A stretch of 64,000 bases of DNA from Pseudomonas vancouverensis (GTDB taxonomy: Bacteria > Pseudomonadota > Gammaproteobacteria > Pseudomonadales > Pseudomonadaceae): contig NZ_RRZK01000035.1 of assembly GCF_004348895.1 (NCBI RefSeq), forward strand, positions 157,937 through 221,936. The letters are read 5' to 3'. The translations under genes were made by a program, and so were the position numbers. Under the pieces are notes generated by a model that saw only the letters and a list, made by a program, of their open reading frames with translations, did no database searches and was not told where the DNA came from. Positions 26,015-34,801 of the stretch are shown piece by piece. Each line of letters starts with the position of its first letter. The first letter of the stretch is position 1.

Positions 26015-27652
26015 TTATTTGGGGTAAAGCGGCGGTAGCCCACTGTCAGCCACCGGGTCCTGGACCCGTTCGGCGATCGGGATGGTGCGAATCACCCGCC
26101 ACAGTTCCTCGCCTTGCCAATGCTGGCCGGTTTCGCTGTACAGCGCGCCGTTGAGGCCATCGAGGGCATCGGACAGGGGGACGAAACGGGCGGCCATGTC
26201 GGCCAGGGTTTCCGGCTGTTGCCGGGCCCAGGCATCGAGGGCCTGGCGGGTGGATTGCGGGTCGTTGGCCAGGCAGGCACGCTTGAGGTCGTCAAGCACG
26301 GTGCGTGGGCTCGGCCCGGTCTGTGCCGTGCGCAGCACCGCCGGTTGCCAGCGACCGCGCCACCACAGGCCAAAACCGAGCAATGTCGTGCAAGCGAGAA
26401 TCAGCGTGCTGAGTTTCCAGCGCCACAGTGCTTCACTGTCGGCGCTGGCTTCAGTGGGTAACGCGCCGGCAGGTGTGTCGACCACCAGGCTTGGGTTGGC
26501 CGCCACGTGCAGGGTGCGGGCAGGCAGGCTGCTGTGTTCCAGGTGGTCCTCGAAGGTGTTCCACCAGACCACATCCACGGTCGGTAGCTCGATGGCGCCG
26601 GCGCGGGTTGGTACCAGGGCTTCACGGTCCTCACGACTGCCAATCAGGCCGCGCTCGCTGTTCTGATTGCCAAGCACCGGTTGATCCGGATAGCGACGCA
26701 GGCCGGCGACGTCGGTGCCGGGCAGGGGCGGCAGTTGCGTGCTGGCCAGGCCTTCGGCCTGTACGGTCAGGCTGCGGGTCAGCGACTCGCCCAACTGAGC
26801 GTGATCCGGGTCGGGGTTCCAACTCTCGCTCAGGGTCAGGCTGCGGGCCGGCAACCAGGGTGCATCTGCCGGGTAGGTGAGGGGCTTGGCCTTGACCGTC
26901 AGCAACAGCTCGGCGGAGCTGACGCGCATCAACTTGCCCGATTTCGCGCCTGGACTGGTGTCCTGCGTCGGTTGCGCATCGACCAGCGCGGCATTGAAGA
27001 CCTGCGCCGGAATGATCAGTTCGCCGCTGTGCTGCGGGTAGATGGCGTAGCGCATTTCGATCACGCCGTGACGCAGGCCGTCGATGTCTTTCTCGTAGGT
27101 GCGCGATTCGCCCAGTTGCTCGATGCGCGCATCGGCGATCTGCAAGGGCGGCAGGCTGCTGTCGTCGTACAGCGACACCGAATGATAGATGCGCAGTGTC
27201 AGGATCGCCTGGGCCTGCACATAGACGCTGGTTTGATCGAGGCTCGCATCGATGAACACCGGGGCGCGCTTGTTCGGGTTTTCCGGGGTTTCGCTTTCCA
27301 CTACTTGCAGGGTGATCGGCTCGCTCTGCAGTTCGCCCAGGTGCAACGGTGGTATCACCACACTGCCGTTCTGTTTGGGCAGCAGGGTGATGATCCAGCG
27401 GGTCGTCGCCTGATTGTCGCCGTTGAGCGTGTTCAACTGGTTGACTTGGCGGGTGCCACGCACCTCGAACAGCGGCTCGAGCGGCGTCAGGTCCGGTTTG
27501 CCGAACTGCGTGACATCCGAGGATTCCAGGGTCAGTTCGACCGTCTCGCCCGAGTTCAGGCGGCTGCGATCGACACTGGAAACCAGCTCCGCGGCCTGGG
27601 CTTGAACGGTCCAGAGCAACAGCGTGAGCAATAAAGCGGTGAAGCGGGTCAT
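26015..27652 (-). CDS. BatD-like protein
   Basis: A 545-residue protein with a signal peptide (MTRFTALLLTLLLWTVQAQA), a large extracytoplasmic part made of immunoglobulin-like beta domains, one membrane segment near residue 435 (LSTLILACTTLLGFGLWW) and a cytoplasmic tail. This layout and the SVDRSRLNSGETVELTLE opening are those of BatD in Bacteroides-type aerotolerance operons. Its ATG overlaps the stop of the preceding VWA/TPR gene. In this context it probably forms a membrane complex with the MoxR ATPase and VWA proteins; the operon's cellular task in Pseudomonas is unknown to me. Confidence 0.86.
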   Translation of the reverse strand: MTRFTALLLTLLLWTVQAQAAELVSSVDRSRLNSGETVELTLESSDVTQFGKPDLTPLEPLFEVRGTRQVNQLNTLNGDNQATTRWIITLLPKQNGSVVIPPLHLGELQSEPITLQVVESETPENPNKRAPVFIDASLDQTSVYVQAQAILTLRIYHSVSLYDDSSLPPLQIADARIEQLGESRTYEKDIDGLRHGVIEMRYAIYPQHSGELIIPAQVFNAALVDAQPTQDTSPGAKSGKLMRVSSAELLLTVKAKPLTYPADAPWLPARSLTLSESWNPDPDHAQLGESLTRSLTVQAEGLASTQLPPLPGTDVAGLRRYPDQPVLGNQNSERGLIGSREDREALVPTRAGAIELPTVDVVWWNTFEDHLEHSSLPARTLHVAANPSLVVDTPAGALPTEASADSEALWRWKLSTLILACTTLLGFGLWWRGRWQPAVLRTAQTGPSPRTVLDDLKRACLANDPQSTRQALDAWARQQPETLADMAARFVPLSDALDGLNGALYSETGQHWQGEELWRVIRTIPIAERVQDPVADSGLPPLYPK

Positions 27653-29397
27653 CGAGTTTTTCCCTGATCCTGATGTTGTTGCTGTTCGTACCAGAATTTA
27701 CGCCTGAGCAATTCCCCCGGGTTGTCCGGGATCTGTCGCAGCCATTGCTCCAGCGCCTGTTGCTGTTCACCCTCAATGGTCTCGCTCGCCGGGGGCAGGG
27801 GAGGCGTCGTGTGTTGCTCGTCTCCCAGTTCGCTGCCGGGGACCTCATTGGTCCCGGGTTTTGACGCGGCGGTCGACGGCTGTTCGGTGCTCGGCTTGGA
27901 CTGTGAATCCTGGGTTTGCGATTCGCCGATGTTCGCAGGCTCCGACGCGGTGCCTGGTGCCGGTGTTTGCGCGTTGCTTGCGGGCTCGTCGCGGGTGTCG
28001 GTTTCAGGCTTGGCCTCCGCTTTCGGCGGCGGCGTATTCTTTTGCTTGATCAGGCTTTCGACCAGCGATTTGTTGGTCAATGCCGGGCGCAGGTCCGGTT
28101 GCCGTTCCAGTGCCTGTTCATAGGCATCCACTGCGGCTTCCAGCTCTCCACTTCTGGCCAGGGCATTACCTCGATTGTAGTGGGCGATGGCATCGTCACC
28201 CTCGGCAAACCGCTCGGCGGCGCCGGCATAGTCGCCTGCTTCATAGAGCGCCACGCCTTGCCACTGATGGTCTGCGAAATGCAGCGCGGCTTCAGCCGGG
28301 CGCTTTTGCTTGAGCAAGTGCAGGCCCTGTTGATCGGGGCGCAGCCAGAAGTCTTCGAATTCGAAGGCATAGCTCGGTTGCGGCAAGGCCAGCAGGAACG
28401 GCAGGCACAGCAGCCAGCCGCGGCGCCCGGCACAGGCAGCCAGCAGCAACAAGGGCAGGAGGAACCAGTAACCCTGGTCGGCCCAGGTATCGAGGCGCAG
28501 GGTCTGGCCATCGTTGCGCAAATGACGCGGGCCGTCGAGAAGACCGAGGGCGCGCAGGTCGCTGTCGTCCAGACGGGCGTGGCGGTAGCGACCGTTGAGG
28601 TCATGACTGAAGTCTTTCAGGCCGGGATCGTCCAGACGCGGCACGAGGATCGCGCCCTGTTCGTCCTTGAGGAAGCTGCCGTCCTCCTGAGTGATCGGCG
28701 AACCTTCGGGCGTGCCGATGCCGAGCATCAGAAACTCGGTTGATTTGCCTCTCAGTGCGTGGCGGATACCCTGGCGCTCCTGTTCGGTCAGGGACGAACC
28801 GACCAGCAGTATCCGCCCCTCACCCAGGGCCGCCTGGTCAAGCAGCGCGAGGGCCTTGACCACGGCCAGGTCGGCACGATGACCGGCCTCGGGCATCAGC
28901 GATGGCTTGAGGGCATCCAGCAGGTTACGGCTGGTGGACAGGTCGTCCGACAGCGGCACCAGGGTGTGCGCGCTGCCGGCGAACACGACGATCGCAGTCT
29001 GTGCGTCGCTGCGGTTCTGCAACAGGTCGAAGACCTTGCGCCGCGCCTGCTCCAGACGATTGGGCGGAACATCGGTGGCAAGCATTTCCGGGGTCAGTTC
29101 CAGCAATACCACCAACGGATCCGCCGGTTTCTGACTGGTTTGCTCCACGCGCTCCCAGCTCGGTCCGAGCAGGGCCAGCAAGGTCAACAGCCAGGCCAGG
29201 CCCAGGGCAATCCACGGCAGTTTGCTGTCGCGGCCGTTGCCACCGCTGAGCAGCGCGGCGTGAAAGGCCGGCGGCAAAATCATCTGCCAGCGACCCGCGC
29301 GCTTCTTGCGGTGCCAGAGTTGCCAGAGCAGCCAGCCGAGTACCGGCAACAGCAGCAGGAACCAGGGACGGAACCAGTATGGCCACAACGCGCTCAT
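27649..29397 (-). CDS. VWA and TPR fusion protein (BatB/BatC-like) with degenerate MIDAS
   Basis: A 582-residue protein that fuses two Bat-type proteins. Order: membrane segments near residues 10-25 and 60-75, a von Willebrand A domain (about 90-290), a membrane segment near 315-345, TPR units (about 380-450) and a charged, proline-rich tail. The metal-ion-dependent adhesion site, D-x-S-x-S in the first strand, is here E-L-T-P-E (LLELTPEMLATDV), so the usual metal site is lost, unlike in the upstream BatA-like protein. The gene overlaps both neighbours by four bases. Confidence 0.86.
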   Translation of the reverse strand: MSALWPYWFRPWFLLLLPVLGWLLWQLWHRKKRAGRWQMILPPAFHAALLSGGNGRDSKLPWIALGLAWLLTLLALLGPSWERVEQTSQKPADPLVVLLELTPEMLATDVPPNRLEQARRKVFDLLQNRSDAQTAIVVFAGSAHTLVPLSDDLSTSRNLLDALKPSLMPEAGHRADLAVVKALALLDQAALGEGRILLVGSSLTEQERQGIRHALRGKSTEFLMLGIGTPEGSPITQEDGSFLKDEQGAILVPRLDDPGLKDFSHDLNGRYRHARLDDSDLRALGLLDGPRHLRNDGQTLRLDTWADQGYWFLLPLLLLAACAGRRGWLLCLPFLLALPQPSYAFEFEDFWLRPDQQGLHLLKQKRPAEAALHFADHQWQGVALYEAGDYAGAAERFAEGDDAIAHYNRGNALARSGELEAAVDAYEQALERQPDLRPALTNKSLVESLIKQKNTPPPKAEAKPETDTRDEPASNAQTPAPGTASEPANIGESQTQDSQSKPSTEQPSTAASKPGTNEVPGSELGDEQHTTPPLPPASETIEGEQQQALEQWLRQIPDNPGELLRRKFWYEQQQHQDQGKTR

Positions 29398-30476
29398 CGA
29401 CGCCTCCGCAGGCGCAGGCGCTTGAGGCGTTGACGCCAGTCGGGCAACAGTTGTGATTGCAAAAACAGGTCCTTGTTGAACAGGCGTTGCAGGGGGTTAT
29501 CCGGCCAGAGCACACGCGCCACCAGCAACAGGCTCAACCATAACGCCAGGGCCAGCGGCCAGTGATAGAGGGCCTGCGCCGGACGGGCCTGAGTCGGTTG
29601 CTGGGCCACCGGTTCCAGTTCATCGAGGGTGTCCTTGATCGCTTGCAGCTCCTTGCCATCGTGGGCGCGGAAATACTGGCCACCGGTGACTTCGGCAATG
29701 GCCTTGAGCGCAGGTTCGTCGAGGTCCAGGCTTGGGTTGACGCCAAGAAAGCCGACGCTGCCGCTTTGCTCCGGGTCGGCGCCAATGCCGATCGGATAGA
29801 TTTTGACCCCCTCCCTGGCCGCCAGTCGGGCGGCGGTCAGCGGATCGATTTCTCCGCCATTGTTGGCGCCGTCAGTCACCAGGATCAGTACGCGGCTGGT
29901 GGCCGGGCGCATGCGCAGACGTTTGATCGCCAGGCCGATGGCATCACCGATGGCGGTGTTTTTGCCGGCAATGCCGATACGGGCTTCATCGAGCCAGACC
30001 CGCACCGTGTGCCGGTCAAACGTCAAGGGTGACTGCAGATAGGCCTGGCTGCCGAACAGGATCAGGCCGACCCGGTCACCGTCACGGCTTTCGAGAAAGT
30101 CACCGAGCAAGTGCTGGACCAGCGACAGGCGACTGACGTCTTCGTCGTGCCATTGCATGTCGGGAAAGTCCATGGAGCCTGACACGTCCACCGCCACCAG
30201 CAGGTCGCGACCACTGGCGGCGATAGGCAGCGGTTCGCCTAGCCACTGTGGACGCGCAGCTGCCGTCAGCAGCAACAGCCACAGCACAACGAAGGGCGCT
30301 TGCTGGCGCCAGGCCGGCAGATTGGCCCGGGCGCGACGTCCGGCAAGGCCTTCGAGGTCGTTGAGGAAGCTGACCTTGAGTGCCGGCTCACCGCTGTCGG
30401 CAACGGGCAGGATCAGGCGCATCAACCACGGCAATGGCAGCAGGGCAAACATCCACGGCCAGTTGAACTCAAACAT
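29394..30476 (-). CDS. VWA domain protein (BatA-like)
   Basis: A 360-residue inner-membrane protein with an N-terminal membrane segment (WMFALLPLPWLMRLIL), a von Willebrand A domain (about 88-290) and a C-terminal membrane segment near 310-330. The MIDAS motif is intact: DVSGSMDFPDM in the first strand and TDGANNGGEID later. This is the BatA type, found beside MoxR ATPases. The start codon lies within the end of the DUF4381 gene. It would sit in the membrane with its VWA domain on the outer face. Confidence 0.88.
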   Translation of the reverse strand: MFEFNWPWMFALLPLPWLMRLILPVADSGEPALKVSFLNDLEGLAGRRARANLPAWRQQAPFVVLWLLLLTAAARPQWLGEPLPIAASGRDLLVAVDVSGSMDFPDMQWHDEDVSRLSLVQHLLGDFLESRDGDRVGLILFGSQAYLQSPLTFDRHTVRVWLDEARIGIAGKNTAIGDAIGLAIKRLRMRPATSRVLILVTDGANNGGEIDPLTAARLAAREGVKIYPIGIGADPEQSGSVGFLGVNPSLDLDEPALKAIAEVTGGQYFRAHDGKELQAIKDTLDELEPVAQQPTQARPAQALYHWPLALALWLSLLLVARVLWPDNPLQRLFNKDLFLQSQLLPDWRQRLKRLRLRRRR

Positions 30477-30963
30477 GCTTGCGAATCCAGGTGTCGACGG
30501 CCTGGGTCAGGCCGGCGATGGCCTTGTCGTCGAGCTTGCATTCGGGCTTGTAGGCGCCTTCAACCAACACCATCCAGCGCGTCAGGCCGGCTGCCGGGCA
30601 ACGATTGTCGAGGAATGCCAGCCATTTGCGGCCATTGAGGGTATGGCTCTGGCTGTAGGGGTAATGGTTGCGGCACAGACGCTTGAGCAAACCGTTGAGT
30701 TGCTGCAGCCAGGCGCCGGCCGGCGCGCCGTCATAGGGTTTGCTCATTTGTGCCAGTTCCGCCAGTGCCGCCAGGCGTACCGGATCCAGTGGTTGCTCGG
30801 CACGCACCACCGGGCGCTTGCTCGGTAGAAAGCGCCGCAGTTTCCACAAGCCGAAACCGAGCAGCGGCAGCAATAACAGCAGCAGCCACCAGCCTGGCGC
30901 CGGTGGCCAGAAGGCAATCGGAGGCGGGGTGATCAGCGGTTGCAGTTGATCGAGGCTGCTCAT
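30469..30963 (-). CDS. DUF4381 family protein
   Basis: A 164-residue protein with one N-terminal membrane segment (APGWWLLLLLLPLLGFGLW) and a cytoplasmic helical domain. This is the DUF4381 family, regularly found between DUF58 and VWA genes in MoxR operons. The start at 30963 (MSSLDQLQPLITPPP) is chosen because it overlaps the DUF58 stop as ATGA and because the longer open frame upstream is inside the DUF58 gene. It overlaps the BatA-like start by eight bases. Confidence 0.83.
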   Translation of the reverse strand: MSSLDQLQPLITPPPIAFWPPAPGWWLLLLLLPLLGFGLWKLRRFLPSKRPVVRAEQPLDPVRLAALAELAQMSKPYDGAPAGAWLQQLNGLLKRLCRNHYPYSQSHTLNGRKWLAFLDNRCPAAGLTRWMVLVEGAYKPECKLDDKAIAGLTQAVDTWIRKHV

Positions 30964-31904
30964 CGGCTGGCCCCCGGTTTTTGAGGGTTCAGGTATTCGC
31001 GCAGCTGTTCGACCATTTCGCTCTGGGTACTCAGCGGCATCAGCAGCACCCGCAGCTTTTGCGCGAGGATTTCCCAACGGGCGATACGTTCTTCGGCCTG
31101 GGCGCGGTACGTCTGGCGCAGGTCGAAATTCAGCGTGTCGAGCTCCAGTTGCGCGCCACGCTCGGCGAAACGCAGCAAGCCCGCAGCGGGCAGGGCGTGA
31201 TCGAGCGGGTCGGACAGCGGCAACAGCAGCAGATCGCAATGCCGTGACAACAGGCTCAACTGTTGCTCGGCGCTGTCGGTGAGTGCGCGCTCGTCACAGA
31301 TCACGATCACCAGGCTGCCGGGGCGCGACACCTCGCGGGCGCGGCGCAGGGCAATGCCGAAGGCATCGCGGTCCGGTTCGCTGTCGGTATTGAGTGACTG
31401 ATTGACCCGCACCAGTCGGTTGAGCAGTTGCAACAGGCTTTGTTTACTGCGCCGGGGCTTGATTTCGTAGTGCTCGTTGTCGCCGTACACCAACCCGCCC
31501 ACGCGGTCATTGTGGCCCAGCGCCGCCCAGCCGATCAGGGCGGCCGCCTGGGCGGCGAGCACGGATTTGAACATCAGCCCGGAGCCGAAGAACAGCCGGC
31601 AGCTTTGCTCGACCATGATGAAAATCGGCCGCTCGCGTTCCTCATGGAACAGCTTGGTGTGCGGTTCCTGGGTGCGTGCGGTGACACGCCAGTCGATGGT
31701 GCGCACATCGTCACCGGCCTGGTAGACCCGCACCTGATCGAAGTCGACGCCCCGGCCACGCAGTTTGGAGTGGTGCAGGCCGATCAGCGGGCTGCGCTGG
31801 CTGGGTGTAGAAAACAACTGCACTTCGCGCACGCGATGACGCATTTCGATCAGGTCGGCGAGGCTGACACGAATGCCCGGCTCGGGCGGCAGGCTGGTGT
31901 TCAT
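30960..31904 (-). CDS. DUF58 family protein
   Basis: A soluble 314-residue protein of the DUF58 family, with the diagnostic segment HHSKLRGRGVDFDQVRVYQAGDDVRTIDWRVTART near residues 45-80 and a VWA-like fold after it. DUF58 proteins regularly accompany MoxR AAA ATPases. An upstream TTG at 31913 overlaps the moxR stop and could also be the start; ATG 31904 is used here because it gives a normal N terminus. Neither has a clear ribosome-binding site, consistent with translational coupling to moxR. Confidence 0.87.
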   Translation of the reverse strand: MNTSLPPEPGIRVSLADLIEMRHRVREVQLFSTPSQRSPLIGLHHSKLRGRGVDFDQVRVYQAGDDVRTIDWRVTARTQEPHTKLFHEERERPIFIMVEQSCRLFFGSGLMFKSVLAAQAAALIGWAALGHNDRVGGLVYGDNEHYEIKPRRSKQSLLQLLNRLVRVNQSLNTDSEPDRDAFGIALRRAREVSRPGSLVIVICDERALTDSAEQQLSLLSRHCDLLLLPLSDPLDHALPAAGLLRFAERGAQLELDTLNFDLRQTYRAQAEERIARWEILAQKLRVLLMPLSTQSEMVEQLREYLNPQKPGASR

Positions 31905-31909
31905 CGGGG

Positions 31910-32869
31910 TCAAGCGACGGCTACGACGTCGAGTATGCGCTGGACGACCCGATCCTGGTCGATGCCGGCAGCTTCTGCTTCAAAAGAAAGAATGATGCGG
32001 TGACGCAGGACGTCGAACAGCACGGCTTGAATGTCTTCCGGGCTGACAAAATCGCGACCGGCCAGCCAGGCATGGGCTCGGGCACAGCGGTCCAGGGCAA
32101 TCGAACCGCGTGGACTGGCGCCGTAGGCGATCCACTCGGCCATTTCCGGGTCGAATTTGGCCGGGTTACGGGTGGCCATGACCAGTTGCACCAGGTATTC
32201 CTCCACGGCGTCGGCCATGTACAGACCGAGGATCTCCTTGCGCGCGGCGAAGATCGCCTGCTGGCTGACACGGCGCTCCGGCTTGGTTTCGCCGTTCAGC
32301 GCTTCGCCGCGGGCCTGTTGCAGGATGCGCCGCTCGACGGCAGCGTCCGGAAAACCGATTTTGACGTGCATCAGGAAACGGTCGAGTTGGGCTTCCGGCA
32401 GCGGGTAGGTGCCTTCCTGTTCGATCGGGTTCTGCGTGGCCATTACCAGGAATAGCGGCGACAGGTCATAGGTACTGCGACCGACACTGACCTGGCGCTC
32501 GGCCATGGCTTCGAGCAAGGCTGACTGGACCTTGGCCGGGGCGCGGTTGATTTCGTCCGCCAGTACCAGGTTGTGAAAGATCGGCCCTTGCTGGAACACG
32601 AAGCTGCCGGTTTCCGGGCGATAGATTTCCGTGCCGGTGATATCGGCAGGCAACAGGTCGGGGGTGAACTGAATACGATGGAACTGCGCTTCGATACCTT
32701 CGGCCAGTTCCTTGATGGCCTTGGTCTTGGCCAGGCCAGGGGCGCCCTCGACCAGCATGTGACCGTCGGCGAGCAGGGCGATGAGCAAACGCTCGATGAG
32801 CTTTTCCTGGCCGAGAATCTGCGTTGAAAGAAAGGTTCGCAGCGCCAGCAGCGCTTCACGATGTTCCAT
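31910..32869 (-). CDS. MoxR family AAA+ ATPase
   Basis: A 319-residue AAA+ ATPase of the MoxR group, the first gene of the operon continuing through batD. Walker A (EGAPGLAKTKAIKEL) is near residue 43, Walker B (LADEINRAP) near 107, and sensor 1 (MATQNPIEQEG) near 150. MoxR proteins are thought to act as chaperones that mature or assemble partner complexes, often VWA proteins. The start at ATG 32869 is preferred because a CAGGAACAG Shine-Dalgarno precedes it; the longer frame starts with TTG at 32887. Confidence 0.92.
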   Translation of the reverse strand: MEHREALLALRTFLSTQILGQEKLIERLLIALLADGHMLVEGAPGLAKTKAIKELAEGIEAQFHRIQFTPDLLPADITGTEIYRPETGSFVFQQGPIFHNLVLADEINRAPAKVQSALLEAMAERQVSVGRSTYDLSPLFLVMATQNPIEQEGTYPLPEAQLDRFLMHVKIGFPDAAVERRILQQARGEALNGETKPERRVSQQAIFAARKEILGLYMADAVEEYLVQLVMATRNPAKFDPEMAEWIAYGASPRGSIALDRCARAHAWLAGRDFVSPEDIQAVLFDVLRHRIILSFEAEAAGIDQDRVVQRILDVVAVA

Positions 32870-33061
32870 CGATGACTGTTCCTGCAAAAGGTTGCCCCAG
32901 AGCGTTGCAAAAACGCCGGGGCCGGGGGCGTTACTTTAATGCATTGGGGGGTGTGCCGACTAACGGCATTTTGCGCAAAGTGCGGGAAATGATTGGCGGT
33001 GCTTGTAGGAATTTTCTACTGAATGAGATGAGTTGACTGTTATGTCCCCATCGTCCAGTTC

Positions 33062-34765
33062 CTACTCCCTCGTTTGCAGATCGCTCAGCAAGAGCTTGAT
33101 TGCTGCTCGGTTGACCAAATCGCACCAAGGACCGTCATCGATAATCACGCCGTTTTGCATGACGATGACTCGATCGAAGCGGTAAAGGTTACCCACGTCG
33201 TGCGTCACGCAAATCAGCCCGCGGCCTGCGTAACAATCGAACAGCAGGTCCCAAACCGGGGAGGCCAACTTCGGCTCGATGGATGAAGTGGGCTCGTCAA
33301 ACAGATTAAATCGACCCGGCCGGTTGATCAGACGTAACAGAGACAGTCGTTTTGCCTCTCCACCCGAGATATTGGAGGCGTTTTCATTGATGCTGCGATG
33401 GCGGGCAATCTCCTCAAGATTTAGACGCCGTATGGCCTGAGTCAGATGTGGCGATGGGGGAGCACCAAACAGAACTGAGTGGTCAAAGAACCCCGCGAGA
33501 AACTGCGGTGATTGGGGGCAATATCTTAGTGTGTCCAAATGACTTTGGCCGCTCAACTCGATAACCGGCGTGCCGTCGATGCTCAGCTGCTTTCTCGTCG
33601 GCGCGTAGATCCCGGCCAGTACTTCCATCAAAGTGGATTTGCCCGCACCACTGGGACCAGTAATAGCAACGGACTGTCCTTGTGTGAGCGTGATGGTGCT
33701 TGCTATGGACAGGCGGTTTATCCCGTTGTCTGTTACAGCACAGGGTTCGAGAACCAGGCTCGACTCGCTTTGAGGCACGATTTCAGCTTGTCGATTGTCG
33801 TCAAAATTTGGCAATGACAAGAGCTGCTGAAGCCGCCGCTGGTCAGCGAGAAACTGATCAAGAATCCGGTAGCCCTCTGTCAATGCTGTGATATTGAGTA
33901 GGAAACTCCCGGCAATGGAGAAGATCGCGACCAATTGACCCACGCTGATGCTTGACTCGTTCGTCAATTGATCGAGCGCCCCCCAAAGGAGTAATCCTCC
34001 TGTGGAGAGGCTTACAAACAAAATTTTCGCCGCGTTCAAAATACCGCCCGAACCCGCCACCGTAATCGCCGCTTGTGCATATTGCTGAAAGGCTGTGTTC
34101 AACGGTTGTGCGGCTGTGCGTTCGGCACCTTCCAGTTTTATTGCCTTGCCGGTACTCATGGTGCTGAACAAGACTGCGCTGAGTTCATCCTCCTGTTCGT
34201 TGACAGCATTAATATGTTTCCTGCGCCATCTGATGATCCAATGGGTAACAAATAAATACACCATGCCGAGTGCAGTCATGGCAAAAAAAATACCAGCACC
34301 ACCCATATAGGCAAAAACACCGCCGATAATTATGAATTCCAGACAAAGAGGTAAACCAATTGTGATAAAAAACGTCAGCAAATGCTCGTGAGCGGTAAAT
34401 CCGCGCTCCACGGATTTTATAAAGTGCCCGATGCGCCATGAACTGAACTGCAGAAATTCTTTACGCATCAGTTGGACGACCCAGCCGATGGATGCATTCA
34501 TGACTATATGTTGTACAAGCTTTGATAGTAGAAATATTTGTAATGGCATAATGACTGCCTGAATGCATCCGGCCAGTACGAAGCCTGCTATCAGCAACAG
34601 AAGTGTATAGAGCGCTGCTTGATTGCCATCGTTGAGTGTGTCAACCACTTTCCCCAGCAGTAGGGGAGGTCCCAGAGAAATGATTTTCAACGCTATTATT
34701 GTGGTAATTGTTACAGCCAATAGCGCTGCATGTTTTTTGCAAGCTGTTTTGATGAGCGTCTGCAT
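33062..34765 (-). CDS. ABC transporter, fused membrane and ATPase domains (exporter)
   Basis: A 567-residue half-transporter with about six membrane segments (residues 13-37, 52-75, 135-160, 160-180, 243-265, 275-297) and one ATPase domain. The ATPase has Walker A GPSGAGKST (370-378), Q-loop near 418, signature ISGGE (466-470), Walker B FNLFDE (486-491) and H-loop H522. It has no N-terminal C39 peptidase domain, so it does not trim a leader. It lies 36 bases after the YcaO gene on the same strand, in the same AT-rich island, and probably exports the modified peptide and may give self-protection. Confidence 0.9.
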   Translation of the reverse strand: MQTLIKTACKKHAALLAVTITTIIALKIISLGPPLLLGKVVDTLNDGNQAALYTLLLLIAGFVLAGCIQAVIMPLQIFLLSKLVQHIVMNASIGWVVQLMRKEFLQFSSWRIGHFIKSVERGFTAHEHLLTFFITIGLPLCLEFIIIGGVFAYMGGAGIFFAMTALGMVYLFVTHWIIRWRRKHINAVNEQEDELSAVLFSTMSTGKAIKLEGAERTAAQPLNTAFQQYAQAAITVAGSGGILNAAKILFVSLSTGGLLLWGALDQLTNESSISVGQLVAIFSIAGSFLLNITALTEGYRILDQFLADQRRLQQLLSLPNFDDNRQAEIVPQSESSLVLEPCAVTDNGINRLSIASTITLTQGQSVAITGPSGAGKSTLMEVLAGIYAPTRKQLSIDGTPVIELSGQSHLDTLRYCPQSPQFLAGFFDHSVLFGAPPSPHLTQAIRRLNLEEIARHRSINENASNISGGEAKRLSLLRLINRPGRFNLFDEPTSSIEPKLASPVWDLLFDCYAGRGLICVTHDVGNLYRFDRVIVMQNGVIIDDGPWCDLVNRAAIKLLLSDLQTRE

Positions 34766-34801
34766 TGGATGCCTTATGGGCTCTATGGAGCCAGACTGAT
34801 T

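Noticed and set aside
33062..34765. ABC exporter as a peptidase-containing bacteriocin transporter
   Set aside because: Its N terminus goes straight into membrane segments; there is no C39 peptidase domain.
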